DNA of 5,202 nt from Bog-877 sp049518775 (GCA_049518775.1 JBEKRL010000101.1:1-5202), one strand, 5' to 3'. Positions 1 through 5,202 are shown, counted from the stretch's first letter. Numbers and translations are program-made. The notes: a model not told the origin generated them from the letters alone.

Positions 1-150
1 CTTTCCCCGGTCAAGCCCCGCGCTGGCTCCGGACCTGGCTGGTCGGGACCCGACCGACGCACACTTCGAACTGAACCGGAGGACGAATCCGTGCATGAGG
101 ACAAGCAGCGGCGACGCCCGGGCATGCGCGTGCGCGGGAGGAGGGGGTAA
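1..150 (+). CDS. Possible C-terminal end of a gene entering from the left
   Basis: The frame starting at base 1 is open for 49 codons and stops at TAA 148-150. The last part reads TEPEDESVHEDKQRRRPGMR and then a short Arg/Gly-rich tail, a charged, probably disordered terminus of the kind often seen at the end of bacterial proteins. About 35 of 49 codons end in G or C, only moderately biased. No domain is recognisable and the start lies outside the window, so function cannot be given. A hairpin 12 bases after the stop is compatible with the end of a transcript. The alternative is a chance open frame in GC-rich DNA, which is quite possible at this length. Confidence 0.3.
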   Translation, partial: LSPVKPRAGSGPGWSGPDRRTLRTEPEDESVHEDKQRRRPGMRVRGRRG

Positions 151-162
151 GGGTCGCGCTAC

Positions 163-180
163 TGGTAGGAGTCCCTACCA
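163..180. repeat. Inverted repeat TGGTAGG-N4-CCTACCA
   Basis: A perfect 7-bp inverted repeat with a 4-base loop (AGTC) begins 12 bases after the TAA at 150. Position and size suit a hairpin at the end of a transcript, but no T-run follows on either strand, so it is not a standard intrinsic terminator. Its symmetry would also suit a repressor operator. The structure is seen directly; the role is inferred. Confidence 0.4.
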
Positions 181-332
181 CAATTGGCGGCAATAGGCTA
201 GGCGGCGGCGAACAAGGGGGTACCTCAGTAGACGGTCGGAAGTCGAGTGCGGTGGGGAAGCCGACGCGACCGAGTACTCCGCCCGCGGAGCGTTGGTGCC
301 GGCAAGCCTACGGGCCGGTCGCCTGGTCTACC

Positions 333-355
333 GCCGGACCGGCCCTGGGTCCGGC
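333..355. repeat. 8-bp stem hairpin GCCGGACC / GGTCCGGC
   Basis: GCCGGACC (333-340) and GGTCCGGC (348-355) are perfectly complementary around a 7-base loop. The structure lies about 105 bases beyond the stop codon of the minus-strand gene ending at 461, where it could stall or protect the 3' end of that transcript. It has no T-run on either strand, so intrinsic termination is not supported. GC-rich DNA forms such hairpins by chance fairly often. Confidence 0.35.
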
Positions 356-460
356 CACAGGGGTCAAGCGAAAGGTCACCAGCAACCCGGCACCGGCGCC
401 GACTTGATCCGCCTCAACGCCCGGAACGGCCCGCCTCCTCCGGGGCCTTCGGCCAAATCA

Positions 461-1020
461 CTAGCTGATTCGCTTGCCAGTGTATCCGATCGATTCACTG
501 AACGGACCGTGCCATTTCCCCTTCTTCTCGTAGTGGAGAGTGAAGGTGACGGACCCGCTAACACTGGTGGCCGTGGGGTAGGGAGCGTTGGCCAACCCGG
601 TCCCGGCGATCTTCTCGGTGATGGTCACCTTGCCCTTCCCCGAACCCCCGTGGCCAGAACCGGAACCGATGACCTTGAGCGCAGTCCCTGAGAACTCAAT
701 GTGAAAGACATGCGTGACGGTGTAGGTCACCCTTTCGAAGGTTGTATGTCCGACTTTAGTGACCGTATCGCAGACACCACTTGGCTTGCACTTGATGTCA
801 TCGGAGCGATAACCAGTGAGAGCAACCTGCCAGGTCTGGAGCTTGGCCTTGCTGGCGCTCAGAGCTGACGACTTTGCGGCGACTGACACCGCGCTGAGCG
901 ACCGACCGACAGCATGAGGCCAATGGCCAAAGCCGCGGACAGCAGAACATCGAGCAGACGGAGTCCGCGGTGGGCCTTGTGAATCCGGTCGAGCATGGTG
1001 GTCGAGGTCGTGCCAAGCAT
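461..1020 (-). CDS. Exported beta-rich hypothetical protein, frameshifted after its signal peptide
   Basis: I do not recognise a family. The mature part (461-889, 142 codons, stop TAG followed at once by TGA) alternates Val/Thr/Ser with aromatic residues, as in GYRSDDIKCKPSGVC and FERVTYTVTHVFHIEF. This suggests a secreted beta-sandwich-like domain; two Cys eight residues apart could form a disulfide. A Gly/Ser/Lys linker (GSGSGHGGSGKGK) sits in the middle. That frame has only a GTG at 889 and no ribosome site there. The frame just upstream encodes a basic start (DRIHKAHRGLRLL) and a hydrophobic core (VLLSAALAIGLMLSVG), a good signal peptide or membrane anchor, which runs out of frame at about 900. 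I therefore place the start at ATG 1020, preceded by AGGGAGG at 1034-1040, with ATG 996 as an alternative. Joining the two frames needs a net gain of one base modulo three. The junction is a (CGAC)3 repeat, and a fourth copy would restore the frame. It is a pseudogene, an assembly error or a switchable gene. Confidence 0.55.
899..910. repeat. Tetranucleotide tandem repeat (CGAC)3 at the frameshift point
   Basis: Three perfect copies of CGAC (GTCG on the coding strand) lie exactly where the signal-peptide frame and the mature-protein frame of the minus-strand gene must be joined. With four copies, or with one, the peptide would read through as LMLSVGRSLSAVSVAAKSS. With the three copies present it stops after a short out-of-frame tail. 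Three units is short for a hypermutable tract. Confidence 0.6.
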
Positions 1021-1033
1021 GGTGAGACGGGAA

Positions 1034-1040
1034 CCTCCCT
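1034..1040 (-). promoter_or_regulatory. Ribosome binding site for the exported protein
   Basis: On the minus strand AGGGAGG occurs 13 bases before ATG 1020. The spacing is somewhat long, but this is the only Shine-Dalgarno-like site in front of the signal-peptide frame. It favours ATG 1020 over starts further upstream in the same open frame. Confidence 0.45.
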
Positions 1041-2263
1041 GATGGGGTTGATGATCCGTTGTAGTCACGTAGTGGCTGCCACTATCACAGGAATTGTGTT
1101 CACAGATAAGCGAATCGCCGCGAGCGGGACAACCCGTGCTGGCGACCCGTCCCGTGCGGCAGCGCCGTGGGATCGCCGTGGATCGGGTGACAGCGCGTGG
1201 CATCCGGTCACGACTTGACCGAATGCCGCGGAAGCAAGGTCCCGGCCAGAGCCCAGCGCCGCAGTCTCGGCAAGTAGTCACGGCAGCCCCCAGCCATCAA
1301 GACCTTCCCACCGACCCCATCGTCGAAGTCGAGGGCGCCGCAGTTGTTGGAAGCGATGCTCGCCATCAACAGTTCAACTGGACCTCGTCGGTCTGGGTCG
1401 CCTCCTGCAAGTCCGCGGATCCGATCTCCACGGCGAACCGCGCTGCCCGCGACCGCTGCCAATCGCCACACCTTGGCGCTCCTCCCGACGGCCATCACGA
1501 GTGGGCCCGATTATCACGCGATGAGGGCGCCAGGGATACGGCTGAGCGTGGACCCACGGTACGTCGGTTGGACAAACAATCGATTGCCGTCACTGAGGCC
1601 GCTGAGGACGGCCGTGACATGCCTCGCGGTTCCACCGGCGGCCAGATGGAGTTCAGTACGGCGGCCGATCCTATCAGGCCGCTGGGCCGCTGAGCTATCG
1701 GTTGGGTCTGCCGCCCTCATCCGCGTCGCGATCACTTGGCAAGGGCAGGTCCCGGAGGGGCGACGCAGAGCGTCCCCACTCTCCTCGGGGGGTTCCGTCG
1801 CCACAGCGGCTGCACGTGGGATCTGACCAGCGGCTGCCAGGCGCGAGGGTTAGGCTGCAAGCTGGTCCACGGTCCTCTCCGGCGATCCAGATCCGGCGCC
1901 GGCGGGAGTGCAAGCAGGAACTTACAGCACACCTGAGAGCAGGAAGTCGAGCCTTCCAACCCAAGCAGTCCGCTAGGACCGCGCACCGCTTTCCCCGCCG
2001 CAGCGTGGGCCTTCCACCCATCAGCTCTGCCTTCGGGATCATCTATCTTGGCCGATCCCGCCGACCATGCCCCAGCGGCTGCGAAGCTACCGATCAGCGG
2101 AGGCTGCCATGTTCGGAGCGGCTCTCTCCTGAGTCACACGGCGGTGCCGGGCAGCGGGGAGACGAGCGCAGCCTCAGTCCTCACCCCGCGCCACCATCCA
2201 GGGGCCTTGGTCTTGCACTGCTGCTGGAGCGCAGCGGCGGGCTGAGAGCTGGTTTCGTCCGGT
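1041..2263. other. 1.2 kb stretch without a convincing gene
   Basis: Frames on both strands stay open for 60-200 codons here, but their products are Arg/Pro/Ser-rich, mutually overlapping, without ribosome sites and without any motif I recognise. The least bad candidates are two minus-strand frames in the same register, 1514-1804 and 1208-1498, separated by tandem stops TGA TAA. The second ends with protein-like text (ALDFDDGVGGKVLMAGG) and about 70 of its 96 codons end in G or C, similar to the neighbouring real gene, so a decayed gene is possible. The portion near 1050-1115 is locally A/T-richer and probably holds the promoter of the minus-strand gene at 461-1020. Nothing resembling a transposase or tRNA was seen. 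Confidence 0.4.
1070..1084. promoter_or_regulatory. Palindrome TAGTGG-CTG-CCACTA, candidate operator
   Basis: A perfect 6-bp inverted repeat with a 3-base centre lies about 50 bases upstream of ATG 1020 on the minus strand, in a locally A/T-richer patch. A smaller symmetric element TGTG-TT-CACA follows at 1095-1104. The arrangement suits binding of a dimeric regulator near a promoter for the exported-protein gene. I cannot point to convincing -35 and -10 boxes. The symmetry is seen; the regulatory role is inferred. Confidence 0.35.
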
Positions 2264-2779
2264 TCACCTCCCCGAGATCTCGCCACCCCGGCCAATGCGG
2301 AGGATCTGAAGCAAGCGGACGACGGCGGCCTCGGGTGACTCGGCCTGCTCTATCGCCACATCACCTCCCGAGGAGTCAGAGATCCGCCATCCCCGCAGGC
2401 TGACCACGGGCAAGCCTGCCCGCCGCGCCAGGGCGAGCTCGCTGAGCGTCCCCCAGCTACCGCCTACAGCTATCACCCCATCGGCGCAGCCAACCACGAG
2501 TCCATTACGCAGTTCACCCAGGCCCGTCGGGATGGCGACGGTCAGGTTCCGGCTCCCAGCGCGACGGTCGCGGCCAGGAAGGATCCCGATCGAGACGCCA
2601 CCAGCTGCAGAGGCGCCTTCAGCAACCGCTGCCATCACGCCACCCAGACCGCCGCAGACAACGGTGATGCCTCGCTCGGCGAGGAGGAGGCCCACCATGC
2701 GCGCCTCCGAGCGGTCGAGATTGCTGGCACCCTCACCGGGACCTATCACTGCCACGCAGGGTTGCGGCTCAGGGCTCAT
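2264..2779 (-). CDS. TIGR00725/LOG-family nucleotide-binding protein
   Basis: This 171-residue protein has the Rossmann-like fold of the LOG superfamily, often mislabelled 'lysine decarboxylase'. Visible motifs in order: VAVIGPG near residues 9-15 (first strand and phosphate loop), VCGGLGGVM at 41-49, GILPGRD at 65-71, LRN at 90-92, and the signature GGSWGTLSE at 106-114, matching the family's GGxxGTxxE. Classical LOG enzymes release cytokinin bases from nucleoside 5'-monophosphates using PGGxGTxxE. The TIGR00725 branch lacks the leading Pro (Val here) and its reaction is largely unknown; relatives include molybdenum-cofactor carrier proteins. Length fits the family and the protein looks complete and cytosolic, with no signal peptide. 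The start at ATG 2779 is supported by GAAGGAG seven bases upstream. It stands alone and divergent from the glycosidase genes, so its neighbours say little about its substrate. The family call is firm; the biochemical function is not. Confidence 0.9.
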   Translation of the reverse strand: MSPEPQPCVAVIGPGEGASNLDRSEARMVGLLLAERGITVVCGGLGGVMAAVAEGASAAGGVSIGILPGRDRRAGSRNLTVAIPTGLGELRNGLVVGCADGVIAVGGSWGTLSELALARRAGLPVVSLRGWRISDSSGGDVAIEQAESPEAAVVRLLQILRIGRGGEISGR

Positions 2780-2786
2780 GGCCAGG

Positions 2787-2793
2787 CTCCTTC
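2787..2793 (-). promoter_or_regulatory. Ribosome binding site of the LOG-family gene
   Basis: GAAGGAG on the minus strand ends seven bases before ATG 2779. This near-consensus Shine-Dalgarno site at ideal spacing fixes that start. Confidence 0.75.
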
Positions 2794-2913
2794 GATGCTT
2801 GGGGGACTCCGGTGACTAACTTCGGCTGCATGTGGGGTAGTGATGGTAGCTGGGGATCTCCGTCGTGCGTGCGCGTCTCCAACGGGCGGGGCGACCCGCG
2901 CATCCCCCACCGC

Positions 2914-2932
2914 CCTGCTCAGCCTTAGCAGG
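2914..2932. repeat. Inverted repeat CCTGCT-N7-AGCAGG
   Basis: A perfect 6-bp inverted repeat with a 7-base centre sits in the divergent spacer, about 290 bases before the alpha-galactosidase start. It could be an operator half-site pair or a small hairpin. Only the symmetry is seen. Confidence 0.3.
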
Positions 2933-2946
2933 CAGCGGCCCAGCTT

Positions 2947-2958
2947 CCCCCGCGGGGG
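2947..2958. repeat. 12-bp palindrome CCCCCGCGGGGG
   Basis: A perfect 12-bp palindrome of only G and C lies in the divergent spacer, followed by the pyrimidine-rich, slightly A/T-richer stretch TTGCTATTCTGCCTTCTTGG. It may be a protein binding site or simply GC-rich chance. No regulator family can be named from it. Confidence 0.3.
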
Positions 2959-3209
2959 GTTGCTATTCTGCCTTCTTGGCTGGTGCAGGTGCCGAGGGCC
3001 TGGCGTGGGACCGTCCGACTCGGCCCGGATCTGGGCTCACCCAGCTGGTCGAGCCGAGCCCGGGGCCCGCAACTCCGGGATGGGGGGAGCGCCCCGGACG
3101 GACCGACTCCCGGTGCCGGCGGGGAAGTGGGGATGGCTCCGACCTGGCCAGAGCGGCTTGTCCTATCGGGCCAGCAGAATGCTGAGGGTCACGGGACACC
3201 TCAACTGCC

Positions 3210-3215
3210 GGGGAG
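3210..3215 (+). promoter_or_regulatory. Ribosome binding site of the alpha-galactosidase gene
   Basis: GGGGAG precedes ATG 3220 by four bases. The spacing is short but the match is good, and the protein begins at once with family-like text (VWIDDRRGRLTAS), which supports this start. Confidence 0.5.
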
Positions 3216-3219
3216 CTGA

Positions 3220-4977
3220 ATGGCGGAACCCCCATCCGTCTGGATCGACGATAGGCGGGGCCGGTTGACCGCCAGCCAAGCTCGGCCGGGACGGTTGGAC
3301 CTGAAGCTCGACGCCTCTGCGAGTGGTGGCGGCACGCGCTGTGACGAGAGTCTGCGCAACGCCGGCAGCGTGCCGCACCCGGTCGGTCAGGCTGGCCGGG
3401 GTTTCGCGGTCGTGCCCGAGATGGTCCTGGAGCACAGGTGGCAGAGCTGGTCCGGAGTCCGGCGCCGCCGCCCCCAAGACGTGGGCCCGGAACGTATGCC
3501 CGCGAGTCCCTGGATACAATGCGTGCTCTCAGCCAACCCAGAGTCGGCTGGTCACTCGGTGCTGGGGGACCAGTTCCTGGTCCACGGCCAGGGACTGGTC
3601 GGTTTCCTGGGTGGGGCGGGCCACCTCGGGACGGTCACGGCGGATCCCCTGGGGCGAGATGGCGTCACGGCCTGGGCGCTCCGGGACCGAGCTGCCGTCG
3701 ATCCTGGGGAGGAGATGATCCTGGAACCCGTCTGGGCGGCCGGGTGCAGCCCTGTGACTCTCTACAGTGCCTATGCCCGCCTCTGGGGTGGCGCAGGGAG
3801 GGCGCGCTCCGCAACAGCTGGCCCGGGAGCGGGGCGGTGCTCCCGGTACCAGTACTTCACGCGGGTGAATCCCCAGGCGGTCCGTGCCATCCGGGAGTTG
3901 GCCGCCAGGCACGGACTGGGAGTGCTGAAGATCGCCGATGGGTACCAGCAGCAGGTCGGCGAGTGGCTGTCGGTGCGGGACGGCTGGGGGCCACTGGGAG
4001 AGCTCGCCCGGGACACTGGCCGGGCCGGGCTCCGGCCAGGTATGTGGATGGCTCCCCTCACGGTGGCGGAACGCGCCCCGACGGCGGAGGATCACTCCGA
4101 CTGGCTGCCGCGCGATTGCGATGGCAAACCGGTGCGGGCCTACCACGACCAGCAGGAGGGCCGGGGCCGGGCGTTAGCCCTCGACACCACCAATCCCGCT
4201 GTCCTGGAGCACCTGAGACGGGTCTTCGCCGACCTGGTTGCCAAGGGATTCACCTACCACCAGGCGGACTTCGGTTACGCCGCCGCCGTACCGGGGCGGC
4301 ACTACGACCCCCGGGCCACCGGGGCCCAGGCGCTGCGCCGGGGCCCGCTGGCAGTGCGGGAGGGCATCCGCGACGCATCCTTCCAGCTGGCCGGTGGCTG
4401 CCCGTTCGCACCGGCGGTGGGCCTGGTGGACGCCATGCGGGTCTCCATCGATCCCGCCTCCGAGTGGGAGCGCCGATCCCACCAGGTGGTGTCCGGATAC
4501 CGGGACAGCACGGTCTCCTTGGCCAACGCCCTGGGGACCAGCTTGCTCCGGGCGCCATGGCACCGGCGCCTTTGGATCAATGACCCGGACTGCCTTCTGC
4601 TGCGGCCGACGCGGACTGATCTGACCCCGCGGCAGTGCCAGCGCACTGCCGACGCAGTCGGCGGATTGGGCGCGTGCCTGATGCCCTCTGACGACCTCTC
4701 CCTCTATCGCGACCGCGAGTGGGCGTCGGTCCACGGCATCCAGACTCTGCAGCCGCAGGCCGACTCCTCGCTCGAGATCGACGGCCCCTTCAGCGATCGC
4801 CCGGTGGTGCGCCCTGGCGCCACCGCCATGTGGATCCATCTCGCGAGCGCCAGAGAGCGGGACGAGTGGTGCTTGACCGACCTTCAGCGGAGCACAGGCG
4901 AGGGGACCGACAGCTTGGTTGGGGGGCCCGGAGACGACTCGCCCCAACCCGATTGCGGACCAAGGCGCCGGTCGTGA
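3220..4977 (+). CDS. GH36-type alpha-galactosidase, probably frameshifted near its end
   Basis: A 585-residue glycoside hydrolase of clan GH-D. It should remove terminal alpha-galactosyl residues from oligosaccharides by a retaining two-Asp mechanism; there is no signal peptide, so it is probably cytoplasmic. The N-terminal beta-domain (about 1-190) carries HRWQSWSGV at 72-80 (family HGWQSWS) and LVGFLGG at 126-132. The TIM barrel follows: YQYFTRV (210-216), ADGYQQQVGEW (239-249), GMWMAPL (274-280), HSDWLPRD (292-299), ALDTTNP (320-326), QADFGYAAAVPG (348-359) with nucleophile Asp350, GGCPFAPAVGLVDAMRVSID (392-411) with acid/base Asp411, then RLWINDPDCLLLRP (450-463) and SDDLSLY (490-496). 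Several conserved residues differ: the usual WCSWY is RCSRY (206-210), DDGY is ADGY, KxD is QAD, and the WGG of the loop before LDTT is absent. Substrate preference may therefore be altered or activity lost. The last residues after the G6 run at 4921-4926 look out of frame; the original gene probably ended at 5099. The GH4 gene follows. Confidence 0.88.
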   Translation: MAEPPSVWIDDRRGRLTASQARPGRLDLKLDASASGGGTRCDESLRNAGSVPHPVGQAGRGFAVVPEMVLEHRWQSWSGVRRRRPQDVGPERMPASPWIQCVLSANPESAGHSVLGDQFLVHGQGLVGFLGGAGHLGTVTADPLGRDGVTAWALRDRAAVDPGEEMILEPVWAAGCSPVTLYSAYARLWGGAGRARSATAGPGAGRCSRYQYFTRVNPQAVRAIRELAARHGLGVLKIADGYQQQVGEWLSVRDGWGPLGELARDTGRAGLRPGMWMAPLTVAERAPTAEDHSDWLPRDCDGKPVRAYHDQQEGRGRALALDTTNPAVLEHLRRVFADLVAKGFTYHQADFGYAAAVPGRHYDPRATGAQALRRGPLAVREGIRDASFQLAGGCPFAPAVGLVDAMRVSIDPASEWERRSHQVVSGYRDSTVSLANALGTSLLRAPWHRRLWINDPDCLLLRPTRTDLTPRQCQRTADAVGGLGACLMPSDDLSLYRDREWASVHGIQTLQPQADSSLEIDGPFSDRPVVRPGATAMWIHLASARERDEWCLTDLQRSTGEGTDSLVGGPGDDSPQPDCGPRRRS

Positions 4978-5099
4978 CGGCCCAGGGCTTAGGGCGGACG
5001 AAACCCGGGGTTCTCGGCCTGCCGATGTTCGCCGAGTTGGACGACGGCGAGCTCGACCGGGGCGGCTGGGCAGTCCGCGCCCTCCACGGCGTGGCCTGA
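4921..5099 (+). pseudogene. Displaced C-terminal segment of the alpha-galactosidase (other frame)
   Basis: In the frame ending at TGA 5097-5099 the DNA reads VVTAQGLGRTKPGVLGLP and then MFAELDDGELDRGGWAVRAL. From 4962 to 5096, 41 of 45 codons end in G or C, stronger coding bias than anywhere outside the glycosidase. The frame has no start or ribosome site of its own. It ends two bases before the GH4 start, the spacing expected of an upstream operon partner. The simplest reading is that it is the true C-terminus of the alpha-galactosidase, shifted by loss of one base (or a +2 gain) somewhere between about 4905 and 4977, most likely in the G6 run at 4921-4926. I infer this from codon bias and layout, not from homology. 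Confidence 0.45.
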
Positions 5100-5101
5100 C
5101 C

Positions 5102-5202
5102 GTGCGCGTCGTCGTCTTGGGAGGGAGCGGAAGTTCAACCCCCGAGCTCTTCGATGCGCTTGCCAACTGGCCCGGAGGGACCGACCGCCGCCCCCAGCTC
5201 GA
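5102..5202 (+). CDS. GH4-family NAD-dependent glycosidase, N-terminal fragment
   Basis: The frame from GTG 5102 runs off the window after 33 codons. It begins VRVVVLGGSGSSTPELFDAL, the glycine-rich nucleotide-binding loop (GGSG) followed by S/T-x-PEL, typical of the start of family GH4. These enzymes use NAD and usually a divalent metal such as manganese in an oxidation-elimination mechanism. Members act on 6-phospho-alpha- or beta-glucosides, alpha-galactosides or glucuronides, and the substrate cannot be told from this fragment. The normal length is about 420-450 residues, so most of the gene lies to the right. The GTG is chosen because the motif starts at once and it follows a TGA by two bases, suggesting translational coupling with the upstream glycosidase; no separate ribosome site is seen. 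Location beside an alpha-galactosidase supports a role in galactoside or glucoside use. Confidence 0.8.
   Translation, partial: MRVVVLGGSGSSTPELFDALANWPGGTDRRPQL

Larger units (their letters stand above)
151..460. other. Gene-free stretch between two convergent ends
   Basis: No reading frame here gives a protein-like product; the open frames are Arg/Pro/Gly-rich and lack a ribosome binding site. It lies between the possible plus-strand gene end at 150 and the minus-strand stop at 461, so it would receive transcripts from both sides. It holds two hairpin-forming inverted repeats (163-180 and 333-355) and nothing else I can support. Confidence 0.45.
2794..3209. other. Divergent intergenic region, LOG gene / glycosidase gene
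   Basis: About 0.4 kb separates two divergent starts and should contain both promoters, though no clear -35/-10 pair is visible. Open frames across it (for example 2865-3185 and 2983-3219, plus strand) are Pro/Gly/Arg-rich and not protein-like. The second ends in a TGA directly abutting ATG 3220, in the same register. Two symmetric elements lie near its centre, at 2914-2932 and 2947-2958, the natural place for a regulator of the sugar genes. Confidence 0.45.

Noticed and set aside
293..691. Plus-strand open frame across the end of the exported-protein gene
   Set aside because: Mostly antisense to the beta-rich reading frame, with composition typical of a shadow frame.
1094..1693. 199-codon plus-strand open frame in the gene-poor stretch
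   Set aside because: No recognisable domain, no ribosome site, and it overlaps other equally long frames on both strands; not enough for a gene call.
1804..2082. Three copies of CAGCGGCTGC (1804-1813, 1828-1837, 2073-2082)
   Set aside because: Irregular spacing (24 and 245 bases) and a GC-rich 10-mer; chance is adequate, and there is no repeat-spacer pattern as in CRISPR or origin iterons.
2220..2235. Small hairpin GCTGC/GCAGC downstream of the LOG-family gene
   Set aside because: Only five base pairs and no T-run; too weak to call a terminator.
2250..2280. GGTTCACCTCC, resembling a tRNA T-arm
   Set aside because: No matching acceptor, anticodon or D-arm around it, and it overlaps the stop codon of the LOG-family gene.
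1702..2403. 233-codon plus-strand open frame
   Set aside because: Arg/Ser/Pro-rich, no ribosome site, and its end runs antisense into the well-supported LOG-family gene.
2840..3268. Plus-strand open frame spanning the divergent spacer and the GH36 start
   Set aside because: Runs through the ribosome site and first codons of the alpha-galactosidase in another frame; Gly/Pro/Arg-rich without motifs.
3438..4583. 381-codon plus-strand open frame overlapping the alpha-galactosidase
   Set aside because: Product is Gly/Pro/Arg-rich without motifs; it is the out-of-frame shadow of the GH36 gene, whose own frame has clear catalytic motifs.
4174..5166. 330-codon minus-strand open frame
   Set aside because: Antisense to the GH36 and GH4 genes; low-complexity product, and long antisense frames are expected opposite G/C-biased third positions.

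Overview
The window is GC-rich DNA (roughly two thirds G+C) from a bacterium. G/C-rich third codon positions, Shine-Dalgarno sites and an actinobacterial-style alpha-galactosidase fit an actinomycete or a high-GC Chloroflexota/Dormibacterota-like lineage. The sequence alone does not decide between these. No mobile element, CRISPR array, rRNA or tRNA was recognised.

Layout from left to right. Positions 1-150 are an open plus-strand frame that may be the tail of a gene entering from the left. It is followed by gene-free DNA with two hairpins (163-180, 333-355). A minus-strand gene for a small exported, beta-rich protein of unknown function occupies 461-1020. It is broken by a frameshift that falls at a (CGAC)3 tandem repeat between signal peptide and mature domain. 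About 1.2 kb (1041-2263) then carries no convincing gene. A minus-strand gene (2264-2779) encodes a TIGR00725/LOG-type Rossmann-fold protein with a clear ribosome binding site. A 0.4 kb divergent spacer follows.

The right third is a plus-strand carbohydrate locus: a GH36-type alpha-galactosidase (3220-4977) followed by the first 33 codons of a GH4-family NAD-dependent glycosidase (from 5102, running off the window). The GH36 reading frame appears to be displaced near its 3' end. A strongly coding-like segment in another frame continues to 5099, two bases before the GH4 start, so the original gene probably ended there and the two are likely co-transcribed. Together they suggest intracellular breakdown of galactosides or related glycosides.

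The most notable points are (a) non-canonical residues at several conserved active-site motifs of the GH36 enzyme although both catalytic Asp are kept, and (b) two independent apparent frameshifts at short repeats or homopolymers. The second may mean indel errors in the assembly, gene decay, or in one case a switchable tract. I did not find convincing evidence of a new multi-gene system.
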